DNA from: Amycolatopsis marina
Lineage (GTDB): Bacteria > Actinomycetota > Actinomycetes > Mycobacteriales > Pseudonocardiaceae
Assembly: GCF_900111885.1 (NCBI RefSeq)
Contig: NZ_FOKG01000004.1
Coordinates: 62,001 to 126,000 of the forward strand
Reading direction: 5' to 3'
DNA length: 64,000 nt
This document shows positions 44,721-53,549 of the stretch, in pieces (position 1 is the stretch's first letter; each line of letters begins with the position of its first letter). The position numbers and the translations under genes were made by a program. Under the pieces are notes generated by a model. It ran no database searches. It worked only from the letters and a program-made list of their open reading frames with translations, and was not told where the DNA came from.

Positions 44721-47480
44721 CTAACGCAGCGGGGCCACCACCTCCTGCTGCTGCACGTTCCAGCCGGAAAGCTGGACGTGCGGCACGGCCGCACCGAGGT
44801 CGGCCACGTCGTACTCGGCCCGCAAGGTCAGCTTCTCCCCCGGCCAGAGGGTCACATAGTTGTCGCTCCAGGTCGCGGGCGTGAGTTGGGTCCCGTTTGC
44901 TCCCTTGCGCAGGCTGGCCCGCAGGAAGAAGCCGACAGTCGGCTCGGCCGAGGTGTTGCGCACGGTCACCTCCGTAACCGCCTTTCCGCCGCGCACCGAG
45001 GTCCTGGCATTCTCGGCGACCACTCGCGCGCCGGGAAGATCCTGCAACTCGGTCATATCCGCGTACTCGACCGTCGGGGAATGCCACCAGGTCGCCTTGC
45101 TGTGGTCGACCACGTCGTCCTTCGTCGACAGCCAGTAGACGTTTCGGTCCACCTGCTTGCTACGTGCGTCCTCCAGCACCAGTCGGAGGAAGTACGCGCC
45201 GTCCACATCGGCTGGTTTCGGCATCGCAAGGGCACGCTGGGACGAACCGGATCCGACCTGCACAGGAGCGCTGTTCTCGGCCAGCACTCGGCCGTCCACA
45301 TCGAACTGTGTGGCCCGAACGGTCAGCCCGGAAACCTCGTCCGGTCCGGTGTTCACGACGGCCACCGACGAGTCGTCGTAGGAGTACTGGACGTGCACCG
45401 GGCGCAGTGCGGTCTTCGCGCCGTAGTAGGAGCCGTTGGTTCCCATGGTGTGATCGAAGAGGTGCCAGTACAGCGTCGGCCACGGGTTGTTCAGCATCCA
45501 GTAGATGACCCCTGTGGCCGGGTCCCGCGGATCGCCGAAGTCTCGGCCGTACGCCTCGAACTGTGCCCTGTTGCCCTCGTAGTTGGAGAGCTGGGCCTTG
45601 CGCAGGAAGTCCTCGAGGTCGCGGATCGGGCCATACCGATGCTCGAGGGCCCTGGTGAGGTCGGTGAGGGTCGAGAAGACCTCCTTCTTCGCCAGGTGGT
45701 AGTGCGGCTGGTCCGGATTGCGCCAGAGATCGGTGATCTCGTCCTCGGTGAGGAACTTCCGCAGGCTGTCCAGCTCCGGGATCATCGGCCCTGATCCGAC
45801 CTCGGAGGCGAAACCGTAGTTGCCGCCGAGGCGCGTGCCGTACCAGTAGTTCGGCGGTACCCACCAGTACGGGCCATCCATCTTCATTCCCGCCTCACCC
45901 AGCAATGGTGGCGGGGGTACGGTGCTCGGCCTGCGCGCGGCCGACGGCAATACCGGCACCCGGAAGTCGACCTCGGCGAAGGCGTCGAGATAGAGCTTCT
46001 CGATCTCCGCCGTCGCGTAGTTGTCGCTGCCAATGAAGAACCCGAGGATGCTCGGGCTGTTCACCATTCTTCTCGCCTCGGCGAGCCCGGACTCCGCCGC
46101 CACCCGGGAGTCTTCCTCGGTCCACGGATGTGTGGCGTTCTTCTTCGCCCACGCCTCCCATTTGGTGCAGCATTCCCACCCCGGCATCAGCATGATGCCC
46201 ATTTGGTCGGCATGCTCCAGCAGTTCGTGGTCCTCCTGCTTGCCTTCCAGCCGAATCGTGTTGAGGCCGAGATCGCGAACGTACTCCAGCTGATCGGCCA
46301 GCCGCTCCGGTTGGGTGCGGAGGAACAGGTCAGAGGACCAACCGCCGCCGCGGGCACCGAACGGCTTGCCGTTGACGAAGAACTCCCGGTATCCCTGCGG
46401 GGTCAGCTCGGAGCGTACGTCCCGGATCCCGAACTTGCGCTCGGCCCGGTCGGCACTGGTGCCACCGACCTCGGCACTCATCGACAGCCGGTACCTCGGT
46501 TGCCCACCGAGCTGGGCGGGCCACCAGACCTTGGGGTCGCGCAGGTTGAGTTGCGCGAACTCGGCCGGTGTGAACTCCACGGTGCGGGTCTGTTCAGGTT
46601 CGAGGGACACCCGCTTCGCGACATCGATCTTGTCGATCCGGCCACGAACCGTCGCGGCGACCCGGCGGGTGGTGTTGTTGCGCACCTCGGCCTTCACCGT
46701 CACGGCGGCTTTGTCCAGTGCGGGTACCTCGAGTTCGGGCAGCGCCCTCGGATCGAGCAGGGAGACCGGACCGGTGCTCACCAGTTCGACATCCCGCCAG
46801 ATGCCCATGTTGTTGTCCGGCGCGGGCGGGCTCCAGTCGAGAAAGCTGACCGTCAGATCCCGGAACGGATCGGCGGGCATGGCCTTGACCGCGATCGCGT
46901 TACGCCCCGGACGGAGCAGGTGGGTGACGTCGAACTCGTGCATCGGGTAGGCGCCGACCATCTCGTCGGTGCCGGCCAGTTTGGTCCCGTTGAACCAGAC
47001 CTCACCGCGCGAGATGACACCACCGTTGAACCGGAGAAAGGTGTGCGTTCCCGGTTTTGGCACGGCCAGCAGTTCTCGCCGGTACCACCACGGCACGGCG
47101 AAGTCCGCCGGGTCCACCGCGTCGCGCAGATTTGTCGAGTATTTCAGGTCGGGATAACGGCCTGCCGCGACCAGTCCGGCGAGCACAGTGGACCTGGCCG
47201 GTACACGCAGCCACTCGCGGTCCGCGAAACCGGGCCGGGAGATCGTGTCGCCTTCCGCAGCTGTCGCCGAGGAGGAAGCGAGCCGCCAGTCCGGCACCCG
47301 CACGCTCTGCCCGGGTTTGTGTGGTGCGAGGAAGCCGCCCGGCCCGCTCCCCGCCGCGGCCTGTTCGTCGTCCTGCTGCCCGAATGCGGCCGGGCCTGCG
47401 CCGGCGAGCAGGGTGACTGCGAGGACCGCCACCAGTAATCGAAGTCGCGACCTGGACCAAAGCCTGTTGCGCCGGATCAT
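44721..47480 (-). CDS. csxA: Exo-beta-D-glucosaminidase, glycoside hydrolase family 2
   Basis: 919-residue secreted enzyme that removes glucosamine from the non-reducing end of chitosan. A signal peptide (about 1-35) is followed by the GH2 sugar-binding domain (about 90-230), Ig-like domain, TIM barrel (about 350-680) and two C-terminal beta domains. The acid/base is D486 in FIGSDNYA, where GH2 enzymes usually have Asn-Glu; this Ser-Asp is diagnostic of the CsxA group. The nucleophile is E560 in FASEVGSGP. The ATG at 47480 gives the best signal peptide. Two AATATGT repeats lie upstream (near 47500 and 47538) as possible regulator sites. Confidence 0.92.
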   Translation of the reverse strand: MIRRNRLWSRSRLRLLVAVLAVTLLAGAGPAAFGQQDDEQAAAGSGPGGFLAPHKPGQSVRVPDWRLASSSATAAEGDTISRPGFADREWLRVPARSTVLAGLVAAGRYPDLKYSTNLRDAVDPADFAVPWWYRRELLAVPKPGTHTFLRFNGGVISRGEVWFNGTKLAGTDEMVGAYPMHEFDVTHLLRPGRNAIAVKAMPADPFRDLTVSFLDWSPPAPDNNMGIWRDVELVSTGPVSLLDPRALPELEVPALDKAAVTVKAEVRNNTTRRVAATVRGRIDKIDVAKRVSLEPEQTRTVEFTPAEFAQLNLRDPKVWWPAQLGGQPRYRLSMSAEVGGTSADRAERKFGIRDVRSELTPQGYREFFVNGKPFGARGGGWSSDLFLRTQPERLADQLEYVRDLGLNTIRLEGKQEDHELLEHADQMGIMLMPGWECCTKWEAWAKKNATHPWTEEDSRVAAESGLAEARRMVNSPSILGFFIGSDNYATAEIEKLYLDAFAEVDFRVPVLPSAARRPSTVPPPPLLGEAGMKMDGPYWWVPPNYWYGTRLGGNYGFASEVGSGPMIPELDSLRKFLTEDEITDLWRNPDQPHYHLAKKEVFSTLTDLTRALEHRYGPIRDLEDFLRKAQLSNYEGNRAQFEAYGRDFGDPRDPATGVIYWMLNNPWPTLYWHLFDHTMGTNGSYYGAKTALRPVHVQYSYDDSSVAVVNTGPDEVSGLTVRATQFDVDGRVLAENSAPVQVGSGSSQRALAMPKPADVDGAYFLRLVLEDARSKQVDRNVYWLSTKDDVVDHSKATWWHSPTVEYADMTELQDLPGARVVAENARTSVRGGKAVTEVTVRNTSAEPTVGFFLRASLRKGANGTQLTPATWSDNYVTLWPGEKLTLRAEYDVADLGAAVPHVQLSGWNVQQQEVVAPLR

Positions 47481-47594
47481 GTCAGCACAATGGCCGAGGT
47501 GACATATTTTCAGCAAGGTACCCGATCGAGCCAACATATTCCCAACACGGTCCCGGCGTCGTTCAGCACGTTCGGCGGACGCGTGACCTCGCGC

Positions 47595-48167
47595 TCACTG
47601 AGCGAGTTCCACGTCCCACGCGGTCAGCTCGACCTTGCCGGTGGTACCGAGATCGGTCTCCACCGCGAGCGTCTGCGGCTTCTCCCCCGGCAGAGTCGAG
47701 ACCGTGAGCGCGGCGCCCGTCTCCAGCTCGCCGTGGGTGACCGTCGCCGACCAGGCGACGACCGACAGCAGCTCCGCCCCTGGCTCCAGCTTCCTGGTCT
47801 TCGGACCGGGATCCCGTGCCATGTAGGACGAATCGTGCCGCACCTCGATGTCGAGGGGCACACCGGCGTTGTTCAGGACCGCGATCGCCGGATAGCCGGA
47901 GACCGTACGAGGATCTGAGCCGCAGTTGCGCATCGTCAACACCACGGCGCGATGGCCCAGCGCTGCCTCGACCGGCCCCGCCTCGTACCGGACACCGGAC
48001 GCAGGGCACACCCCGGGCTCCAAGGTCTCGGGGCCGGGCTTCCAGACCGTGCTCGGCCCGGCGCTGATCGGCAATGTGGGCTGCGCCGGGGCAACGGGCC
48101 TGACGCCGCACGCGCCCACCAGTAGCAGGGACAGCGCAGTGAGCGCGATCTTCGTCCCGTCCCCCAT
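47595..48167 (-). CDS. DUF4232 lipoprotein
   Basis: 190-residue exported lipoprotein. The signal peptide ends in LVGAC (Cys near 20). The mature domain has the DUF4232 pattern: VLTMRNCGSDPRTVSGYPAIAVLN near the middle with a Cys that can pair with the one in PGVCPAS, and WSATVTHGE. Function unknown; the domain is common in Streptomyces and Amycolatopsis. Single gene, downstream of the DedA unit. Confidence 0.82.
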   Translation of the reverse strand: MGDGTKIALTALSLLLVGACGVRPVAPAQPTLPISAGPSTVWKPGPETLEPGVCPASGVRYEAGPVEAALGHRAVVLTMRNCGSDPRTVSGYPAIAVLNNAGVPLDIEVRHDSSYMARDPGPKTRKLEPGAELLSVVAWSATVTHGELETGAALTVSTLPGEKPQTLAVETDLGTTGKVELTAWDVELAQ

Positions 48168-48207
48168 GACAACGATCCTAGAGGATCCGGCTGGGACCCC
48201 TGCCTGC

Positions 48208-48813
48208 TCACCGTGTCTCGCGATCCAGGACGGCGGATGCGGCGAGCACCACTTCCGTTCGCGGCTTCCGTCGGTGCCGGGGCATCAGCAGCACCAGCCC
48301 CACCAGGATCAACCCGGCGAGTGCGAGGCCGATACCCACCCGCTCGAACGCCTGCCCCGCCACGTGTCCGATCAACACCCAGCCCGCGCCCCACAGGGCC
48401 GCGGCGGGCAGGTTCCAGCGGACGAACTTCCGGTACGGCATACCGGACACGCCCGCGAGCCGTGGTGTCAGCGTCCGGGTCACCACCACGAACTGACCGG
48501 CCGCGAGCGCAGGCCCGCCGTAGCGGTCCAACAGACCGCAGGCACCCCGCCACCCTTGCCCACAGGACCTGCCCGCTCCGCGCCACCTCCCGGTCAGGTA
48601 GGCGAGTTGCGGGCCGAGCGGGGCGACGATGGCCATCGCGACCATCGCCGCGGGCAGGGAAACGACCTGCACGGAGGTGAGAAAACCCAGTGTCAGCAGC
48701 CCACTCGCCCCAGGAAGCAGCACACCGATCAGCAGGCCTGCCTCCGCCACCACCAGTCCGCCGACCACCAGCAGCACCGGCACCGCCGAAAGCCCGGTTA
48801 GCAGTTCAACCAC
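48208..48813 (-). CDS. DedA-family membrane protein
   Basis: 201-residue inner-membrane protein with the DedA/SNARE-associated core: GVLLPGASGLLTLGF in the first half and GQFVVVTRTLTPRLAGVSGMPYRKFVRWNLPAAALWG as the signature re-entrant region. DedA proteins are linked to undecaprenyl-phosphate or phospholipid flipping. The GTG at 48813 overlaps the stop of the methyltransferase gene by eight bases (GTGGTTGA), which decides the start; a longer frame to 48882 runs back into that gene. Confidence 0.85.
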   Translation of the reverse strand: MVELLTGLSAVPVLLVVGGLVVAEAGLLIGVLLPGASGLLTLGFLTSVQVVSLPAAMVAMAIVAPLGPQLAYLTGRWRGAGRSCGQGWRGACGLLDRYGGPALAAGQFVVVTRTLTPRLAGVSGMPYRKFVRWNLPAAALWGAGWVLIGHVAGQAFERVGIGLALAGLILVGLVLLMPRHRRKPRTEVVLAASAVLDRETR

Positions 48814-49420
48814 TGCGCACGGCCCTGCGGCAGACGTAGACGCGTGCCGGCGGCACGTTCGCCCACACCGTCCGGCCCACAATCACCTCGTCGAACGCGT
48901 CCCGCACCAGGTGATGGAACCGGCGAGCACCTGCCAGAGCGCGTGCATGGAGGTAGGCGAAGGTGGTGAACGCGGCCCCGGGAGCGAGCACGATGCCGAT
49001 CTGGTCGAGGATGCGCCGCTGTACCGGCAACGGGAAGAGTGTCCACGGCAGACCGGACACCACGGCGTCCACGCGGCACAGCCCCTGTCCGGCGAGTAGC
49101 GGAATGAGGTCGCCGGCGTCGCCGTGCACCACTTCGACCGCTGGCTGCGTCTCTCGCACGTGCTCGGCCAGATTCCGGTTGGCTTCAATCGCGATGTGCC
49201 GTGCACCGGCAGGCAGACGTCGCTGAATGGCGGCGCTCACGGAGCCGGTGCCTGGTCCGAGTTCCACCACCACTGGCTGACCTGTGCTCGGCACCACGGA
49301 GGCAAGTGTGCGCGCGAGTGTGGTGGAACTCGGAGCGACAGCGCCGATCGCTGCCGGCTCCCGAAACGCGGCGGCCAGGAACGTCCGGTAGTCCTGTGAC
49401 CTCGGTGAAGACATCATCAT
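48806..49420 (-). CDS. Phospholipid N-methyltransferase-like SAM methyltransferase
   Basis: 204-residue class I methyltransferase resembling PmtA and the rRNA adenine dimethylase fold. Motif I is VVELGPGTGSVSAAI (about 50-64), then AIEANRNLAEHV, HGDAGDLIP and VSGLPWTLFP as the catalytic-loop region. The start is the first of three ATGs (49412-49420), preceded by GGGGGT. It is coupled to the DedA gene, so a membrane-lipid role is plausible. Divergent from the histidine kinase gene. Confidence 0.82.
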   Translation of the reverse strand: MMMSSPRSQDYRTFLAAAFREPAAIGAVAPSSTTLARTLASVVPSTGQPVVVELGPGTGSVSAAIQRRLPAGARHIAIEANRNLAEHVRETQPAVEVVHGDAGDLIPLLAGQGLCRVDAVVSGLPWTLFPLPVQRRILDQIGIVLAPGAAFTTFAYLHARALAGARRFHHLVRDAFDEVIVGRTVWANVPPARVYVCRRAVRSG

Positions 49421-49550
49421 GACCCCCACGTTCGTGCACGGGGCCGAGGTGCGACTCAGCCTGCGAGCCGTGATCCACGGCCTCCGGGAGGAACACGCCT
49501 CCTCCCACGGCAGGAGGCGCTTCCCTTCGGGGTCGCCTACGGTCGCTACC

Positions 49551-50744
49551 GTGAACACCGTCCGGTACCCCTCGCCGCTGGGGGTCAGGCTCACCCCGAT
49601 CCGCCTCGCACCACTCGTGGTCGTTCCCGCGGTGCTGACGCTGCTGACCTCGCACCACCTCCCGCTGACCACGATGGACTGGATTCTGTCGATGTCCTCC
49701 GCGGTCCTGTTCGCCTTCGGCGGCCGGTGGCCGGTGACCATCGCGGTCGCGCAGTCTGCGCTGGCAGCCGCCGTCCCGTTCGCGATGGCGCCGAACTCGT
49801 TCATGACCCCCGTCTTCGCCGGTGCGGCACTCGTCGAGGCGGCGATGCGCAGCAGGGGCAGGCAACCGGCCCTCATCGCGGCGAGCGCGTGGACAGTGGC
49901 CATGGCGCTCACCGTCGGGGCGGCACCGGGCATGATGTTCTCACCCGCGAACCTGTTGCGGCTGATACTGCTCGTGGCGGGGCCGGTCCTGCTGGGCCTG
50001 CATCTCCGCTCGCTCCGCGAACTCGTCGAGCGCTACCACCGGCAAACCATCGAGGCGGAGCGCAGACGAGCCACCGACGCGCGCGAGGCACGCACGGAGG
50101 AGCGCATGGCGATCGCCCGAGAACTGCACGACCTCGTGGCTCACCACATCGCCTCAATGGTGTTGCGTGTTGGAGTCGCCCGGCACGTCGTGTCCGGAAT
50201 GGACAAGCGAGTGGCGCAGGTGTTCGACGACGTGCACGACACCGGAACCTCGGCGCTGGCCGACCTGCGCCGCCTGGTCGGTGTGCTGCGTGATCCGTCC
50301 TCCGTGGAAGTTCCACTGGTGGAACCGGGCGATGTGGTCACCGCGCTCGACGAGGTATCCGAGCGCGTGCGGAAGGCTGGTCACCCGCTGACGGCGACCA
50401 TCGACCCCGACGTGTCCGGCCTCGACGCGGTATGTCGGCTGGCCGTGCTGCGAGTGGTTCAGGAGGGCCTGACGAACGTGCTCAAGCATGCAGGACCGGC
50501 TGCTCGGGTCCGTCTCGCCGTGCGGATGGACGCCGCGGAAACCGTGTGGGTGGAGATCGAGGACGACGGGGCGGGGCGGACCCACGACACCACTCCTGAA
50601 GCGGCCGACCGGCGGGGGCACGGGCTGATCGGTATGCGCGAGCGGGTGGAACTGGTCGGCGGCGAACTGGAGGCGGGCCCCTCGGACCGGGGCTGGCGGG
50701 TGCAGGCCGTGCTGCCCGCGACCGCGCGGGAGGCCAACCGGTGA
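49551..50744 (+). CDS. Two-component sensor histidine kinase (NarL-partner, HisKA_3)
   Basis: 397-residue membrane kinase. About four to five predicted helices fill residues 10-155, then a dimerisation helix with phospho-acceptor His in IARELHDLVAHHIASM (about 190) and the HATPase domain with VVQEGLTNVLKHAG (N-box), EDDGAGR and GHGLIGMRERVELVGG. I use GTG 49551, with TACGGT (49538-49543) at leaderless spacing; the frame is open to 49419. Its stop overlaps the regulator start (GTGA, 50741-50744). The signal is unknown. Confidence 0.9.
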   Translation: MNTVRYPSPLGVRLTPIRLAPLVVVPAVLTLLTSHHLPLTTMDWILSMSSAVLFAFGGRWPVTIAVAQSALAAAVPFAMAPNSFMTPVFAGAALVEAAMRSRGRQPALIAASAWTVAMALTVGAAPGMMFSPANLLRLILLVAGPVLLGLHLRSLRELVERYHRQTIEAERRRATDAREARTEERMAIARELHDLVAHHIASMVLRVGVARHVVSGMDKRVAQVFDDVHDTGTSALADLRRLVGVLRDPSSVEVPLVEPGDVVTALDEVSERVRKAGHPLTATIDPDVSGLDAVCRLAVLRVVQEGLTNVLKHAGPAARVRLAVRMDAAETVWVEIEDDGAGRTHDTTPEAADRRGHGLIGMRERVELVGGELEAGPSDRGWRVQAVLPATAREANR

Positions 50745-51379
50745 TCCGCGTGCTTCTCGTGGACGATCAGCAACTGGTGCGCGCGGGCTTGCGGATGTTG
50801 TGTGAATCCACGGACGATCTACTCGTGGTGGGCGAGGCCGCCAATGGTCACGAGGCGGTACGGCTGGCCGAGCGCGACGTGCCGGACGTGGTGCTGATGG
50901 ACCTGCATATGCCCGGTATGGACGGGATCACCGCGACCGAACGGGTTCTGCGGATCCGTCCGGGTACGCGGGTGCTGGCGCTCACCACGTTCGACGATGA
51001 CGATCATCTGTATCCGGCACTCGCGGCCGGCGCGTGCGGCTTCCTCGTCAAGGACGCCACACCCGCCGACCTGCTGAACGCTGTGCGCAAGGCGGCGGAC
51101 GGCGGCAGCCCGTTCAGCCCGCCCGTGCTGCGCCGCCTGGTCGGCCAGGCAGTGCGCTCGCACACTTTCGTCCCGGATCCCCGTCCGCTGCCCGAGCTCA
51201 CCAACAGGGAGCGGGACGTACTGGCGCTCATCGCGGAGGGACTGTCCAATGGCGAGATCGCCGAACGTCTGCACGTCGGTGTCACGACGGTCAAGACCCA
51301 TGTCGCGAACCTGATGGCGAAGACCGGCGGCGACAACCGGGTACGGCTCGCCGTGCTCGCCATCCAAGCCGGGCTGTGA
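50741..51379 (+). CDS. NarL/LuxR-family response regulator
   Basis: 212-residue partner of the preceding kinase. The receiver has D8/D9, phospho-acceptor D54 (VVLMDLHMPG) and Lys in FLVKDAT. The LuxR helix-turn-helix is TNREREVLALIAEGL-like (here TNRERDVLALIAEGLSN, then EIAERLHVGVTTVKTHV). Translationally coupled to the kinase; its transcript ends at the hairpin 51516-51559. Confidence 0.92.
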   Translation: MIRVLLVDDQQLVRAGLRMLCESTDDLLVVGEAANGHEAVRLAERDVPDVVLMDLHMPGMDGITATERVLRIRPGTRVLALTTFDDDDHLYPALAAGACGFLVKDATPADLLNAVRKAADGGSPFSPPVLRRLVGQAVRSHTFVPDPRPLPELTNRERDVLALIAEGLSNGEIAERLHVGVTTVKTHVANLMAKTGGDNRVRLAVLAIQAGL

Positions 51380-51515
51380 CCGCGCCGGCTGCTTCGACTC
51401 ACACCGTCTTCACCGTCACCGACGAACAGCCAATCGCGCCCGGTGTGACCATGACGTTCCTGGAACGAAGACAAGCTCCGGCTCAGCTCCGTGTGTGCGA
51501 GGACAACCGAACGGC

Positions 51516-51559
51516 TCCGGGCGGCGACTGACGGGAATCCCGCTCAGTCGCCGCCCGGA
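51516..51559. terminator. Strong bidirectional hairpin between convergent genes
   Basis: Arms CCGGGCGGCGACTGA (51517-51531) and TCAGTCGCCGCCCGG (51544-51558) pair perfectly over 15 bases, with one more T-A pair outside. It lies between the response regulator (plus) and the DUF6801 gene (minus). Confidence 0.75.
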
Positions 51560-51576
51560 ACTCGGCCGTGATCAGC

Positions 51577-52584
51577 TCACTCGGTGCGTCGACGCTGGTG
51601 GGCGAGCAGGACGGCCCCGCCGCCGATCAGCAGCAGTCCGGCCGCGATGGGCAGGCCGACCGAGACCCCGGTACTGGCGAGGCCGCTGTAGTCGTCATTG
51701 TTGTTGCCCACTGGGGTGTACGAACCGTCGTAACCGCCGGGCGGCTGCGATCCGCCGGGCGGCGGAACCGTGGTTCCCGGCGAACTCGGGTCGGTCGGAC
51801 TCGTCGGATCCGTGGGCTCGGTCGGATCCGTCGGGTTGGTGGGCTCCGTCGGGTTGGTCGGCTCGGTGGGTTCCGTGGGCCCGGTGGGTTCCGTGGGTTC
51901 CGTGGGCTCGGTGGGTTCCGTGGGTTCCGTGGGCTCGGTCGGTTCCGTGGGCTCGGTCGGGGTCGTGGTGCCGCCGCCCTCACCGGTGATGTCGATCTCG
52001 GCCAGCACCGGGTTCTGCCCGGGATCCTGCGTGCAGGCCGAGTCGAACGTCCCCAGGCCCGTCTCGGAACCGTCTGCCGTCCGTGGCGTCAGCGTCAGCA
52101 GCAAGTCACCCACGGAGATTGTCGCGGGCCCCGGCTGGGTGAACGTCAACGATGGTGCCGATCCGGTCGCTACCACCTCGAACGGCCCGGAGGCGGGAAC
52201 CGGGGTTTTGGCCACGGTTGTCGGAACCTGGACGTCCAGCGAGCCCTGCGGTGCGTCCACGGTCGAATCCGCCAGTGCCGAGCCCTCCACCGTCTTCGCC
52301 CCGACCAGTGTCAGTCCCTGTGTCGCGGTGTCCGGCACAGTGGAAACCGCCTCGATGTCGAACGCAGGCGTCGGCACACCCACCTCGGCGGTGGTCGGTA
52401 GATCCGCCGAGATCACGACCTTGATCGGCTGCACGCCGATCAGCGGGAACGGGCACTTGTAGGTCAGTTCCAAGCTCACCGGCTCGGCGGCACTCGTCCC
52501 GGCTCCCAGCAGCAGGCCGGCTGCCGCGACGGTCGTGGCCGCCGCGGCGAACCCGGCACCGAACTTCCGCGATCTCGTCAACAC
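51577..52584 (-). CDS. DUF6801 surface protein with Pro-Thr stalk and LASTG sorting signal
   Basis: 335 residues: signal peptide (about 1-33), a DUF6801 beta-sandwich domain (about 35-200; LTYKCPFPLIGVQPIKV, with Cys near residue 43 and Cys in DSACTQD), a Pro-x-Thr repeat stalk (about 209-266), a Gly/Pro/Asn linker, and a C-terminal sorting signal: LASTG, a hydrophobic helix and HQRRRTE. LAxTG is the motif recognised by class E sortases of high-GC actinobacteria, so the protein should be linked to peptidoglycan. The function of the head domain is unknown. Confidence 0.88.
   Translation of the reverse strand: MLTRSRKFGAGFAAAATTVAAAGLLLGAGTSAAEPVSLELTYKCPFPLIGVQPIKVVISADLPTTAEVGVPTPAFDIEAVSTVPDTATQGLTLVGAKTVEGSALADSTVDAPQGSLDVQVPTTVAKTPVPASGPFEVVATGSAPSLTFTQPGPATISVGDLLLTLTPRTADGSETGLGTFDSACTQDPGQNPVLAEIDITGEGGGTTTPTEPTEPTEPTEPTEPTEPTEPTEPTGPTEPTEPTNPTEPTNPTDPTEPTDPTSPTDPSSPGTTVPPPGGSQPPGGYDGSYTPVGNNNDDYSGLASTGVSVGLPIAAGLLLIGGGAVLLAHQRRRTE
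51787..51960 (-). repeat. Tandem 9-base repeat encoding Pro-x-Thr
   Basis: About 19 copies of a nine-base unit encode PTE, with PTN, PTD, PTS and PTG variants towards the C-terminal side. The uniform copies near the N-terminal side suggest recent expansion; copy number probably varies between strains. Confidence 0.85.
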
Positions 52585-53021
52585 GTCAGTTGTTCCTCTT
52601 CCGTCATGTCTGGTCTCTTCGTGGATCCGCTCCCAGGAAAGCGGCTTGGGCGAAAAGGGAACGCGTCACATGCACAGGCGGTTTCCTGGTGCTACAGCGG
52701 GGAAAACTACCCCCGACGCACCACGACAACAAGGAGTCCGGCCAAGTAAGGAACAATTCTCACGCCAACCGTCAAGCACGTGACAATTCCGTCCCCGGCA
52801 ACGCTCAACCACGCACAGTTCTGGTTCACCGCTGTTACAGACCGAAGGAAGACCACCAGAAGCCATGACCACAGTCGTAGAGCCCCCGGCTGCGTGGCAC
52901 CGACCCGGGGATGGTGCGTCTGCAAGTACCCCCAAGCAAGATCATCGGCATCGCCAACTACCCCCATCTTCAGTCCACTCACGACACTTTCTCCGTAAAG
53001 TGGTTGTTGTGTGGGAAAGAG

Positions 53022-53518
53022 GTGGTTCCCGCGTGGCAGCTCTCCGAGGGGGAGCTGCTGGGCGGGCTGCTCGAGTCCGAAAAAGTGTTCCGTCAGCAGT
53101 ACGGGCGAATTCTGGAACTGGTGGCGGAGACCGAGAAGCGGGGCGCGGCCGCCGCGCAGGGGTATGCGGGCACGGTGTCGCCGCTGATTATGGCCCTGCA
53201 CCTGGCCCGGGGCGAGGCCAAAGCCCGCCTCGCGCACACGGCGACCCCGATGCCGCTGGCGGAGGAAGCGTTGCGGGCGGGGGAGATCGGTGCGGGGCAC
53301 TTCCGGCTACACCAGCATCAGCCATGCTTCGCATCCGCCACGGCACCCCCGAATTCGTCCCGCCCGAATGGCTGGATCCGGAGCGGAAGCCCATACGCAA
53401 CACCGCACACCACCCGCCCAGCCGACGCGGACGGACATACCTCGCCAACGGCAGGCAACCTCAGCGCCCATACCGGCCGTGTAGGGCACTTTCACCGGAA
53501 AGTGCCCTCGACACCTGA
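53022..53518 (+). pseudogene. Internally deleted DUF222/HNH endonuclease gene
   Basis: The first part reads as the N-terminus of a DUF222 protein (AWQLSEGELLGGLLESE, GYAGTVSPLIMALHLARGEAKARLA, LRAGEIGAGHF). From about 53323 another frame carries the C-terminal end of such proteins (RIRHGTPEFVPPEWLDPERK). The middle and the HNH nuclease motif are missing, so several hundred codons have been deleted with a frame change. These genes are multi-copy in actinobacteria, and recombination between copies could have caused it. The stretch 52585-53021 upstream has no gene I can support. Confidence 0.6.
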
Positions 53519-53549
53519 GTGCGAGTCACGCCACCGTGCTCAGGTGTCG
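53484..53549. terminator. Two tandem hairpins between the HNH remnant and ligD-pol
   Basis: GGGCACTTTC/GAAAGTGCCC (53484-53507) and CGACACCTGAG/CTCAGGTGTCG (53509-53549) form two stems. The second reaches into the end of the minus-strand polymerase gene, so they may terminate transcripts from both sides. Confidence 0.55.

Noticed and set aside
51787..51960. CRISPR-like tandem repeat
   Set aside because: Nine-base units without spacers, in frame inside a protein gene; it encodes a Pro-x-Thr stalk.
52585..53021. Small gene starting with ATG 52865
   Set aside because: Thirty to forty residues of His/Arg/Pro-rich sequence with no family pattern that then run into the deleted DUF222 remnant in another frame.
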